Of a stretch of 64,000 nt of DNA, positions 29,161-39,226 are shown one piece after another. The first letter of the stretch is position 1, and each line of letters begins with the position of its first letter. Location: the NCBI GenBank assembly GCA_958009055.1, contig OY253660.1:372001-436000 (forward strand), written 5' to 3'. A program made the position numbers and the translations under genes. Source of the stretch: Choricystis sp. odSpoLacu1 (lineage: Eukaryota > Chlorophyta > Trebouxiophyceae). Under the pieces are notes generated by a model that was given only the letters and a program-made list of their open reading frames with translations, had not been told where the DNA came from and made no database searches.

Positions 29161-30211
29161 ATGCCGCCCTCCTCCAAAGCGCCCTCCTCCACCTCTGGCC
29201 GCGCCAGCGGGGACGCGGCGGCGTCCGGGGTGGAGAGCGTGATCACGCAGGTCACGCAGGTGAGTTGGTTTTGGGGCTGGCGGCACCAGGACGGTGGTGC
29301 ATGGGGCCCCGCCAATGCGCGCGCCCGCCGCCCCTGTGCGGCACACCACCAACCTCCCCTCCTCTCCACACCAGGTCGCCGCCCTCGAAGTCGCCGCCCC
29401 GGGCGCCTCCTACGCGCCGGGAGGCCTGCCCCCCCCCTCCGCCCACCCACGCGGCAACCGCTTCCTGGCGTCCCTGCGGGCCTGCTTCTGCCTGCCGCCG
29501 CGCGCGCCGCCCTCGCCCGCGCCCTCGGACGCGGCCTCCGACCTGCTCCCCCCCGCGCCTCCGCGGGCGCCGCTCTACGTGGGGGAACCCGTGCTGGGGC
29601 CGCGCGGGGCGCAGGACGCGGGGCGCAAGACGCTGGTGCTGGATTTAGATGAAACGCTCGTCCACTCCTCCTTCCGCCCCGTCCCCGACGCCGACTTCGT
29701 CATCCCCGTCGACATCGACGGCCGCGTTGTGGACGTGTACGTGTTGAAACGGCCGCATGTGGATGAATTTTTGGCGCAGGTGGGGGCGAGGTTCGAGGTG
29801 GTGGTGTTCACAGCTTCACTTGCCAAGTATGCTGATCCATTGCTTGACCTCTTAGACCCCCGCAACACCGTCCGGTGGCGCCTGTTCCGAGACGCCTGCG
29901 TCCCCTTTGAAGGCAACTACGTCAAGGATTTACAATGCTTGGGCCGCCCGTTGGAGGATTCGGTGATTGTTGACAACTCGCCCCACTCCTACGCGTTTCA
30001 ACCCGACAACGCGGTCCCAGTCTCCACCTTCATCGATGACCCCACCGACACGGAGCTGCTGCAGATTCTACCCGTCCTGCTGGCTGTGGAGAGGGTGGCG
30101 GACGTGCGGCCCCACCTGGCGCACCACGTCGCGCGGTTGGCAGAGGCGCAAGCGTCGCGCGCGCAGTTAGGCAGAGAGAGGCAAGCAGGCAAAAAAATTG
30201 TGTGTTCGTGA
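29161..30211 (+). CDS. SCP-type (FCP1/NIF family) protein phosphatase
   Basis: Exons 29161-29259 and 29375-30211 give 311 residues. The catalytic HAD motif is [11 protein letters not shown] (DxDxT). It is followed by [54 protein letters not shown] and [16 protein letters not shown], the order typical of small C-terminal-domain phosphatases and Dullard-like proteins. No BRCT domain is present, so it is SCP/CTDSP rather than FCP1. The family removes phosphates from the RNA polymerase II tail and from other proteins. The first 100 residues are Ala/Pro-rich and unstructured. A poly-C run follows the stop. Confidence 0.9.
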
Positions 30212-30214
30212 AAG

Positions 30215-30231
30215 CCCCCCCCCCCCCCCCC
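30215..30231. repeat. C17 homopolymer
   Basis: A run of 17 C lies four bases after the phosphatase stop, between it and the convergent PWP2 stop. Runs of this length are hard to sequence accurately. Confidence 0.9.
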
Positions 30232-30360
30232 TAGCATTTGTGTTTCCTTTTGTTTTTTCTTCTCGTGGCGTGTGTGGGCGCAGAGAACCATTCTTTTTCT
30301 TGTTTAAAAAACGAAACAAACCAAAACCCAAACCAAAGCACGCAGCCTTTTCCTTCCATA

Positions 30361-33300
30361 TCACTCCTCCACCATTGCCTCCCCCTCCAGCGGCGCGCTG
30401 CTCAAGTACTTGAGTGTGTGCACGTTGGCTGCGGCAGACGCCCCCAGGTCGGCGCTCATGGCGGCCGCCGCGGCCGCCAGCGCTCGCAGCGGGGGGCCTG
30501 CCGCGCCGCGCGGGCCACACCGCACATGCCGCCCGTGCGCGTGCAGCAGGGCGCGCGCCCACAGCAGACACAGTTCAGCGTGCGGGGTGGTGGGGAGGAG
30601 GGAGGCGAGGGCGGCCAGGACGGTGGGGGCGGCGTCGCGCGGCAGGCCGCTCGCGGCAGCCCGCACGTCCTTGGGTGGTGTCGCCAACAGCGCGGCCTGC
30701 AGCAGCCACTCATCCCCCAGCCGCAGCGCCAGCCGGGCGGCGCGCAGGGTGGCGCCGGTCGCCAGGGCGGCGTTGGCGGCGGCGGGGGTGACGTCGAGGC
30801 CCAGGTCGGCGGGGTCGAACGCGGCGCCAACGTCGTCCTCGAACACGGACACGCCCTCGGGTGTGCCCACCGCCAGCCGCCGCCCAGTGGGATCCAGCGC
30901 CAACGCTGCCGCGCGGGCGGGGGGGGCGGCCGCGGTGGTGGCGCCCGTGCCTGGCAGCTTGCCCCGGGCGGCAGCGCCAGTCAGCAGGCCGCCGTCGGGG
31001 GCACAGGGAGGGAGCAAGCCATCATCATCCGAGTCGGCGGAGGGCACAACCACGCCCGCGCCTGCATCGGTGTCCCCCCGCCGCGACGCGTCGGCCGAGG
31101 GAACAGCGCCAGGCATGGAGCGAGAGGATGTCAGGTCGAGTCTCGCGAGGAGGACGCGTTCGGAAACGTCGTACACGCACACGCGCCGCGACGCGCCGCC
31201 GCCGACGAGCGTGGCGCCATCGCCAGAGAAAGCAAGACAAGTAAAAGCAGCCCCCGCGGCGGCAAGGGACGCGCTGACTCTCGGCCCACGCCCCGTGGCG
31301 GCGCCCAGGTCGCGGCGGCCGTCGATGGTGGCGACGATGGTGGCGGCCTCTGGATCCCACAGCGTGATCGCGCCATCGAGCGTGGCGGCTGCCAACGTAG
31401 CCCCGCTCGGCGCCCACGCGAGGGCCAGCACGTCGGCCGGGTGGGGCAGGGGCTCCAGCGCGCCCGACCCCCCAAACACATCCCACAGGCGCACCGTTTT
31501 GTCCCACGAGCCGGTGGCCAACAAGGGCGCGCGCGCGGTGGATGGCGCGAAAGCCGCGCACGACACAGGGGCTTCATGCCCCGCCAGCACGTCCAGCACG
31601 CGCCCCGTGCGCACCGACCAGACGACCACGCCAAAGGCGGCGGCGGAGGCGGCGGCGGCTCCCCCCGTGACGCCCGCGGCGGCGAGGTCGCCGCCAGGGT
31701 CGACCGTGACACACGTCGCTTGCCCCCTCTCGGGTGGCACCAGCGTTCTGAAGGAGCGGTAGCGAGCCAGGTCCCACGCACGCACGGTGCCATCCAACGA
31801 GGAGGACAGCAGGGCGCCGGAGGAGGGGAGGAAGGCGAGGCCAGTGATCGGGCCGTCGTGCGCGGCCAGCGTGGCGTGGCAAAACCCAGAGGCCGCTGTG
31901 AACAGGCGGACGCGGCCATCGCCGCCCCCCGACGCGATGACGCCGCCGTCGGGGGAGAAGGCGACGGCGGATGAACCCGCGGCGTGGCCGGTGGATCGCA
32001 CGACGTAGCGCTCGCGCCGCCAGTCCCACGTCAGCAGCGCCCCCCCGCCCGCCGCCCCCACGACCAACCAGTCGCCGCGCTGGTTGAAGGTGAGGGTGGT
32101 GATGGCGTGCTCCCCCACGGACAGGGAGTGGAGGGGGGTGAGGTCTGGGAGGGTGCGGACATCAAACGCCCCGGTCGTCAACCCTGCCGCCACCAGCCCC
32201 GAGGCAGGGTGGAAGGCGGCCGCCGTCAGCCGGGCCCCGCCCTGGCCAATGTAGTGTTTGGCGGTGAGGTGCCACCGCCCGCGCGCAAACGCGGGGGTGG
32301 AGGGCAGGCGGCGCGCGGTGGTGGGGGTGTCGTCGTCGCTGGAAGTGGCCGAGTCGTCGCCACCATCATCCACCACTTCCGCCTGTCTGTCAAACCCCCA
32401 AACAAACAGAGCGCCATCCCGGGTCAACGTGTAGAGGGCGGGAGGCGGGCCAGAGGCGGGTGGTGGCGCAGACGGCGACGCAAACGCAATGGCGACGGGA
32501 GGCTCGCGATGCCCCGCCAGCGTGGGAGGCCGGTACCCCTCTGGCGGCGCCAGCGCCCACACGCGAGCCGTCAAGTCTTTGGACCCAGCTGCCACCCAAG
32601 CGCCGTCTGGGGACCAGGCGAGGCAGGTGATGGTTCCAGCAGCGTGGCCAAACGTGCGCACGAGCGTCAACGGCGCCGGCGTCTTCACCGGGGGCGGCGC
32701 CGCCCACACCTGCACCAACTTACCCACCGCGATGGCTATGTAGGCGCCGTCGGGGGAGAAGGACGCCGCGGTGGCGGGCGCTTTGAGCGTGAGCCGACCG
32801 AGCAGCGCGCGCGCGCGCGCAGCGAGATGATCTGGGCGCGCCCGCCCGCGTCCACGGCCACCAGGGTGCGGCCGGCTGGGTCGACGGCCAGGGTGCGGAG
32901 CTGGGTGTGTGGGGGGTGGAGTGGAGGTGTGTGAGCGTGTTTAAGGGGTGACGGCTAGGGGAATGAGGAAGGAAAAACGCTCCACGTCCCTCTCTCTCTT
33001 CATGCTCACATGTTCCCGAGCTTCATGGGGCAGCGCGGATGATGTGGAGGCGACGAGGTCGACCTGGAGGGGAGGGGAGAGGAGGGGCGGACGGTTGGAA
33101 AACGCTGTCGTTTGGCAAGCCGCATGCGTAAAAACGGTGCCGCCTCCCGCCGCGGCCGGGGGCGTGCGCCTCTGCACGCGGCGCGTCCCATAGTGGCACA
33201 TGACAAGTATGTGTGTGCGTGTGCAGGCGCACAGGCCGAAGCCTCCGCCTGGCGGAGGTCTCGGCAGCCGTCGCCAACACCCCCCCGCCCCCGCGGCCAC

Positions 33301-33425
33301 CGCCCCTCCTCCCCACGCACCGTCGCCACCCGGTTGCCCACGGGCGAGAACAGGACGTCCCCCGCCAGGGCCACGTTGCCGCCGCGGTAGGGCGCGCCCA
33401 GCAGGTTGGCGAAGCGGTAGTTCAT
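30361..33425 (-). CDS. PWP2: PWP2/UTP1, SSU processome WD40 protein, frame break in (GC)n
   Basis: Exons 33425-33321, 33063-33010 and 32900-30361 encode about 898 residues. The start MNYRFANLLGAPYRGG is nearly invariant in PWP2. It continues SPVGNRVAT-VDLVASTSSALPHE-LRTLAVDPAGRTL, crossing two phase-0 introns. Two WD40 propellers follow (for example ITCLAWSPDGAWVAAGSKD and VAFSPDGGVIASGGGDGR), then an alpha-helical C-terminus with HVRCGPRG. PWP2 is part of the UTP-B subcomplex in the nucleolus, needed for 18S rRNA processing. Register changes by two bases within the GC dinucleotide repeat at 32,805-32,820: upstream reads AQIISLRARA, downstream reads LLGRLTLKAPATAASFSPDG. One GC unit too many would explain it. 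Both sides match the family, so the gene is probably intact. Confidence 0.92.
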
Positions 33426-34416
33426 CGTGGTTTGTGTGTATGGAGTGGAAAGTTGTGTAGAGGGTCGTGCCGGTCGGTGACGGTCGGTCCCGACGCGGCG
33501 GCGAGCTTCACACACTCCTTTGCTTCCGGTGTGGCGCTTTTGGGGGCGCGTTGGCCCGAACAGGCCGGCACGGCACGCGCACACGCACAGGCACGCGGGG
33601 AGGGTGAGGTGTTGTGGTGGGCGCGGCCCTTGTTGTCCCAGTTTCAAAAAACGCGCAAAAGAGTGGAGAGCGACGCTTGCGTCGAAACACACGCGTCCGC
33701 ACCTTCTCTCCGTGCCCACAGCACACCCCCCTCGCCCACGCCGCCGCCCCGCACATCCGATACGGGCGAGCGCACCCGCGACCCAGGGGACCCCCAGCGG
33801 CCACGCATCCCTCGCCGTCGTACCGCGCGCCAGGTGAGCAGAGAGAGAGCGCCGCGGCGGCCCCCGCAAAAAAGAGGACGCGACGCACCTTCTTTCGTTG
33901 CCCCGCGCCCCCTCCCCCCGCCTCCCGTCCCCCACCCGGCCCGCACTGTTGCCCGTGCGTATCGGAGGGTGACCCCCGACCTGTCGACGTCCTCAATTTG
34001 ACGGCGTGCGCGTGCGCACAGGGGGCGTTGTCGCGCGCGCCCGCGGTTTTGAGGGGCGCCCTGCGAGAGAGACGAGGCCCTCGCGTGTGCGCCCGCGGCG
34101 CGGGCCTCTCCCCGTGTTCCCCGGCCACGCAGGAGAGGCTGCCCCTGACACCGGGGCGGGAGGCGCCAGGGCGGGAGGCGCGGTGCTGGGCTTGGGGAGA
34201 GCGGCGGACATCCCCGCACACACGCACACGCACGTTCGAACCCGCGCCGTCGCGCGCGCGCCCCCTCTCAGAGACGAAGCCCCGCCTCACCTCCCCCTTC
34301 TCTCCCCCCACCCTCCTCCCTCAGGTCGTGCTTTGAGCCCGCCCCCTCTAGCTGGTTGAGCCCACAGGAGAGGGCTTGATCCAAACACACACACCGACAC
34401 ATCACAACACACCACA
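33426..34416. other. 991-base spacer between divergent PWP2 and JmjC genes
   Basis: No protein-coding gene is supported here. On the plus strand there is a plausible donor (GCCAG then GTGAGCAGAGAG at about 33,834) and a strong acceptor (CTCCTCCCTCAG at about 34,325). They would make a 5'-UTR intron of about 490 bases ending 90 bases before the JmjC start codon. A TTCGAAC at about 34,233 resembles a tRNA T-loop but lacks paired stems. Confidence 0.35.
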
Positions 34417-35859
34417 ATGGCCCCCGTCCCCGCCGTCCCCGTCTTCCGCCCCACCCTCAAAGACATGGAGGCCGGCCTGGAAGCCTACGTGTCCCGCATC
34501 GAGCGCAAGGCGGGCGCGATTGGGCTGGCCAAGATTGTGCCCCCCAAAGGGTGGACGCCGCGCCGCGGCGGGTATGGCGGCAAGTGGGACGTCGCCATCG
34601 ACAGGCCCATCAAGCAGCACGCCACGGGCACGCGGGGGCTGTACCGCACGTTGTTGGTGGAGTCGCGGCCGATGGGCGGCAACTCCAGCTTCAAGGCGGC
34701 TGCGTTGGCCGAGGAGGCGGCGCTGCCGGCGGGTGAACAACTGCCCTCCCCCGCTGCCGCGCGCGCCGACCCCGCCGCCCTGGACGCCGTCCTGGCCGCC
34801 CGCGAGCGCCGCTTCTGGAGGTCGGTCACGCTGGCGCCCCCCACGTACGGGGCTGATGTGCCGGGGACGCTGTGGGACGCTCCGACCAAGGGGGCGGGGG
34901 CGCCTGTCGACAAGTGGAACCCGTCCGCCCTCGACTCCCTCCTCTCCCGCGCCCTTGCCTCCTCGGGCGCCGTCCTCCCCGGCGTCTCCACCTCCTACCT
35001 CTACTTCGGCATGTGGAGGTCGCTGTTTGCGTGGCACACGGAGGACTGCGACCTGGCGTCCGTGAACTATCTGCACTACGGCGCGCCCAAGCGTTGGTAC
35101 GCCATCCCCCCCTCCGCCCGCGCGCGGTTCGAGGTCGTCATGCAGGGCCTGCTGCCCGACCTGTTCCGCGGGTGCCCCGAGTTTCTGAGGCACAAGGAGT
35201 TGATGGTCAGCCCCGCGCTGCTTGAGGCGCACGCGATCCCTGTGGTGCGCGCGACGCAGCATGCAGGCGAGTTCATGATCAACTTCCCGGGCGCCTACCA
35301 CGCCGGCTTCAACTTTGGGTACAACTGTGCGGAGTCGACCAACTTTGCGACGCGGTCGTGGATTAGGGTGGGCGCGCGCGCGCACGCGTGCGCGTGCTCC
35401 CCCGACTCCGTCACCATCCGCATGGACATGTTCCTGCCGTACGCGGGGCCCGCCGCCCGGAAAGCCATCCTGGACGCGCTGCCCAGCGACTCCGAGGGCA
35501 GCGAGAGCGGGAGCGAGGAGGAGGGGGGGAGCGATGATGAGTGCTCGCCCTCCCGCTCGCCCACGCCCGCCGCCGTCGCGTCCGCGACCACTGGCTCCGC
35601 CTCCGCGGACGCGGGGTCGGACGACGACTCCGCGGTGGTGTCCGTCCCCCCTCGCCGCAAGCGGGGGCGGCCGGCCGGCAAGAAGGCTGCACCGCTGCGC
35701 CGCGTCGGGCGGCCGCAGCTCAAGCGCGCCAAGGCGCCCGCGCCCGCCCCCAAGCCCCCGCCCCCGTCCACGACGCTGGGGCTGTCGCGCACGCGGGGGG
35801 GGCGCGTGCTGACGCGCACGGGGCGGCCGGTGAGCGCGCCGCGCAAGCTGTCGCTGTGA
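34417..35859 (+). CDS. KDM4/JMJD2-type JmjN-JmjC histone demethylase
   Basis: A single exon of 480 residues. JmjN covers about residues 5-50 (VPVFRPTLKDMEAGLEAYVS, IVPPKGW). JmjC follows with the Fe(II) ligands WHTEDCDLASVNYLHYG (His, Glu) and the later His in AYHAGFNFGYNCAEST, and 2-oxoglutarate-site features around FMINFPG. The pair ACACSPDSVTI supplies the two zinc cysteines typical of KDM4, close to the C-terminal edge of the fold. These enzymes remove methyl groups from H3K9/H3K36. No PHD or Tudor domains are present. The tail is acidic, then basic with AT-hook-like RKRGRPAGKK and RRVGRPQLKR, which would bind DNA. Confidence 0.93.
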   Translation: MAPVPAVPVFRPTLKDMEAGLEAYVSRIERKAGAIGLAKIVPPKGWTPRRGGYGGKWDVAIDRPIKQHATGTRGLYRTLLVESRPMGGNSSFKAAALAEEAALPAGEQLPSPAAARADPAALDAVLAARERRFWRSVTLAPPTYGADVPGTLWDAPTKGAGAPVDKWNPSALDSLLSRALASSGAVLPGVSTSYLYFGMWRSLFAWHTEDCDLASVNYLHYGAPKRWYAIPPSARARFEVVMQGLLPDLFRGCPEFLRHKELMVSPALLEAHAIPVVRATQHAGEFMINFPGAYHAGFNFGYNCAESTNFATRSWIRVGARAHACACSPDSVTIRMDMFLPYAGPAARKAILDALPSDSEGSESGSEEEGGSDDECSPSRSPTPAAVASATTGSASADAGSDDDSAVVSVPPRRKRGRPAGKKAAPLRRVGRPQLKRAKAPAPAPKPPPPSTTLGLSRTRGGRVLTRTGRPVSAPRKLSL

Positions 35860-36451
35860 GGAGAGAAGAGGGATGGTGAAAAACAACCATCGACCCCCCC
35901 CCCCCCCCCAAACCAGCGTTTCTCTCTGCGCCCCCCCCCCCCCCCCCCCTTCCCCCTCCCTCCCTTCCTAAAAAAAAAAACGATACACCATCACCAGTTT
36001 CACACTGCCCGATCACTTTTGTTCCCCTTTCAACACTCATCGGGCTCGCGCCAAGGGAAAACCCCAGTTTTTTTCGCGGCTTGTCGAGACCCCCTCCCCT
36101 CCCTCGCACTTTTCACTTTTCTGTGTTTTTTTTTCACTTCCCCTCCCTTTTGTGCCTCCCTTGCCTTGACCGGCTCGGTCGTGGGAGCGCGCGCGGGTGT
36201 CCATGATTCTTTCTTTTTTTCCTCTTGTCAAAAACAAAACATTTTCATCCTTCCCCGCGCGCGCGCGCGCGTGTGTGTCTTTTTCTTTTTCCTCTCGGGG
36301 TGTGATGAGAGGCCTCCCTGCGATGTGAGAGAGAGAGAGAGAGAGAGCTTGTGTGATGTGCGTGCCAAGAGGGTGTTGTGCCGTGGTGCAACAAACAAAG
36401 CAACAAAAACCTGTCTCCCTCAACCCCTCTTCTCTCTCTCTCTCTCCCTCT
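35860..36451. other. convergent intergenic region with C16 and C19 runs
   Basis: 592 bases between the stops of the JmjC and DHAR genes. It contains C runs at 35,894-35,909 and 35,931-35,949, an A10 run, T-rich stretches, a CG repeat near 36,260 and an (AG)n near 36,329. No gene is visible. It probably holds both 3' UTRs and terminators. Confidence 0.6.
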
Positions 36452-37506
36452 TCAGTGGGCCAGGTGGCGCTTCCACCCCGCCACCACGGCGGCGTCCGTG
36501 TATTCGTGCGCCTTCCACGACGGGCGCGCACGCCACGCCTCGAGGTACGCGCCGACGCGCCTCACATCCGCAGGCAGCGCCCACCCTTTAAACTCGCGCA
36601 GGGCGACCTGCATGTGGTGCAGCTTGGGGGCGAGGGCGCAGTCGGCCTGGCCGAGGGAGGCACCCCCCAGCCAGGGGCCGGAGGCGGCCAGGTGGGCGTC
36701 GAGCGTTTTGAGCGCTGTGTGCAGTGTCTCTTTCTTGGCCGCCTCGTCCTCGCCCGAGGCTTTCAGGAAGGCCACAAACGCGGGGAAGACGTCGGAGCCG
36801 CTTTGTGTGAAAGGAGAAGGTGTGTGCAGGGTGAGGTGTGTGTGTTGTGTTTTTGTGACTCCCGACCCTCCCCCCACCGTCCCCTTTCCACCAAGCACTC
36901 ACGCGGCGGGCGCGTCCGCCGTCTTGCCCAACGCGGGTGTCGGCCACTTGTCCTCCAGCCAGTCGCAGATGACGCCCGAGTCGACGATCCAGTCGCCGGA
37001 GGACAGGTCTTTGGCCACAGGGACCGATCCAGCGGGGTTGACGTCAAACAGCCACTCCGGCTTGGCCGCGAAATCGATCAGGCCCAGGGTCAGGGGGACG
37101 GACTTTTCGCCGGCGGCGAGGAGGACGCGGTGGCAGAAGGGGCCTGTGTGGTGGGCGGGTGGGTGGGCGCGTTGGTGTGCCTCCTCGTGCAGAGAAAGCG
37201 CATTCATTGGTCAAAAACACGCTCGCTGGCAGTGTGTTGAAGCCCACACCGCCCCCACCCGCGCCCCCGCCCACCACGCGCTGTGTAGGTGGGGTCTGTG
37301 TGCCGCCATTGGGCGTGGGCGGGGGCCCTCCCCCCCTCCTCCCTGCCCCACTCACAGTCCAAAAGCTCGCTCGTGGCCGGCACTCCCTTGACCCACAGCT
37401 CCACAGCGGGGGAGGACGACGCCATCGCACGCACAGCACGGGGGCGGGGCACGGGGGAGGCTCTCAGGGGGCGCAGGTGGGCGGCCGCGCGCAGGGCCGC
37501 GACCAT
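36452..37506 (-). CDS. DHAR: dehydroascorbate reductase (DHAR), plastid form
   Basis: Exons 37506-37356, 37143-36903 and 36800-36452 give 246 residues. The first intron splits the active-site motif: LLDC is rebuilt across the junction as [15 protein letters not shown], the CPFC redox cysteine of DHAR. Next come the GST-N features [11 protein letters not shown] and [14 protein letters not shown], then the helical GST-C with [19 protein letters not shown] and [16 protein letters not shown]. The N-terminal 27 residues ([18 protein letters not shown]) look like a transit peptide ahead of [14 protein letters not shown], so a second start at that Met could give a cytosolic form. DHAR regenerates ascorbate with glutathione. 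Divergent from TBP. Confidence 0.93.
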
Positions 37507-37768
37507 AACACGCGGTGGGGAGAGGGAGCGAAGAAGAGAAAGGAGAGCGCGAGTGAAGAGCAAACACACCTTGGGAGAGATTTCTGTGAGGCGGCACTTC
37601 TCCCCCCCCACCGCGCGTGTGCGCGCGTCTCCTCTGCCACACACACACACGCACGCACACACCGTCGCACTCCCCAGCACACCGGGGCCGTCGACCGCGC
37701 CCGCAGCGCGCGCCACCCACGCACCCCGCGCTCCCGCCCACCCCGTGCCGCCGACGCTCTCGCCCCCC
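37507..37768. promoter_or_regulatory. bidirectional promoter region, DHAR / TBP
   Basis: 262 bases separate the divergent start codons. The centre holds a CA-rich tract (about 37,636-37,662). No TATA box is obvious in front of the TBP gene itself. Confidence 0.35.
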
Positions 37769-38810
37769 ATGTCGGCCGCCGCCGACCCCTCCACCTCGGC
37801 GCCCGCCCCCCAGACCGCGGCCAACGGGGGCACCCTGCTGCCCCCCGGCGCGTCGGGCGTGTCCCCCACTCTGCAGAACGTGGTGGCCACCGTCAACCTG
37901 GGCACGCGCCTCGACTTGAAGGCCATCGCGCTGCACGCGCGCAACGCGGAGTACAACCCCAAGGTGAGAGTGGACGGAAGTGTGTGCGTGCGCGCGTGGG
38001 GGCGGGTGGGCGGGAGAGGGACGCGGTGCGTTTTGCGAGAAGCGGGGAGGCGGCATTCTCTCACCGACCGTCTCCCTCCCCCCTCCTCCTCCTCCAGCGC
38101 TTCGCCGCCGTAATCATGCGCATCCGCGACCCCAAGACAACCGCCCTCATCTTTGCGTCTGGCAAGATGGTGAGAGTGGGTGGAGAGAGGAGGGAGAAGA
38201 AGGAGAGACAGGAGGTCCCGTGACGCGTCGCGTGCCTCACACGCCCCACCCTCTCCTCCCACCCACAGGTCTGCACCGGCGCCAAGTCGGAGGAGGCGGC
38301 CCGCCTGGCGGCGCGCAAGGTGAGCAGCTGTTTCTGAGGGTGTGTGGGAAAACCGGGCAACAGTGTGTTTGCCCTGCCTCTCACCCTCCCCCCCTCCCAC
38401 CACCACAGTACGCCAAAATCGTCAACAAGCTCGGCTTCCCCGCCCAGTTCAAAGACTTCAAGATCCAGAACATGGTGGGGTCGGCCGACGTCCGCTTCCC
38501 CGTGCGGTTGGAGGGCCTTGCTTATGCGCACGGCTACTTCTGCTCCTACGAACCCGAACTCTTTCCCGGCCTCATCTACCGCATGAAGCAGCCCAAAGTG
38601 GTGCTCCTCATCTTTGTGTCGGGCAAGGTGGTGTTGACCGGGGCCAAGACGCGGGGCGACGTGGTGGCGGCCTTTGACGCCATTTACCCTGTTCTGCAGG
38701 AGTTCCGCAAGGGGGACGCCGCCCCCCACCCGGCGGGAGCGCTGCCGCCGCCTCCCGGGGCGCTGCCTCCCGGGGCGGGGACGCCGCCGCCTGCGCTGGC
38801 GCGGCGGTGA
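37769..38810 (+). CDS. TBP: TATA-box binding protein (TBP)
   Basis: Exons 37769-37963, 38098-38169, 38269-38319 and 38409-38810, all in phase 0, give 239 residues. The two saddle repeats are clear: [19 protein letters not shown] to [18 protein letters not shown], then [20 protein letters not shown] to [18 protein letters not shown]. The C-terminal helix is [13 protein letters not shown]. After it, where TBP normally stops, there is a 32-residue Pro/Ala extension ([20 protein letters not shown] and more). The N-terminal domain is short (about 30 residues), as in plants. Three small introns of 99-134 nt lie within the core. Confidence 0.96.
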
Positions 38811-39226
38811 GTCTGTGTGTGTGGAGGGGACAAAAAGAAACCAATGATTTTTTTCTTTTTTCATTCCCCCCAAAGCAGTCAACCTTTCCTTCCCGCCTTG
38901 TTTTGACCGCTCAAAGAATACTCTGCCCTGGCCTTGTGTGTTTTCGTTTTCGTGCGTGTGGCGGGTGTGAGGGCACACGCACCTTTTTCTTTGTTTCATT
39001 TTTGATTGTGCAACAAGTCGCACCGCCCTTTTGTCGCGCTGCTCTCTTCCTCTCTCTCTTGTGCGTGTTGCTTTTTCTTTTTCATCTGGCGCAACAAACA
39101 GTGTGTTGATATGTTGCAACAATGGGGGGAACGCGTTTTCTTTGTGTTCAGTGCTGGGAAAGAGGGAGAAACAAAAAAAACAAAAAACAAAAGAAGAAAG
39201 GAAACAATTCCACACACTCCCCTCTC
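38811..39226. other. convergent intergenic region, no gene seen
   Basis: 416 bases between TBP and the CbiA/BtuF-like gene. It is T-rich on the plus strand up to about 39,100, then A-rich (39,170-39,205), consistent with two facing 3' UTRs. Nothing else is recognisable. Confidence 0.55.

Noticed and set aside
30215..30231. Poly-C run as a G-quadruplex regulatory element
   Set aside because: A pure run between convergent 3' ends with uncertain length gives no evidence of regulation.
34200..34290. tRNA-like T-loop TTCGAAC
   Set aside because: The flanking bases do not form a 5-bp T stem and there is no acceptor or anticodon arm at the right distance.
33508..34311. Gene on the minus strand in the PWP2-JmjC spacer
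   Set aside because: The open frame is Arg/Gly/Ala-rich without recognisable domains, and the plus-strand splice signals better explain the region.
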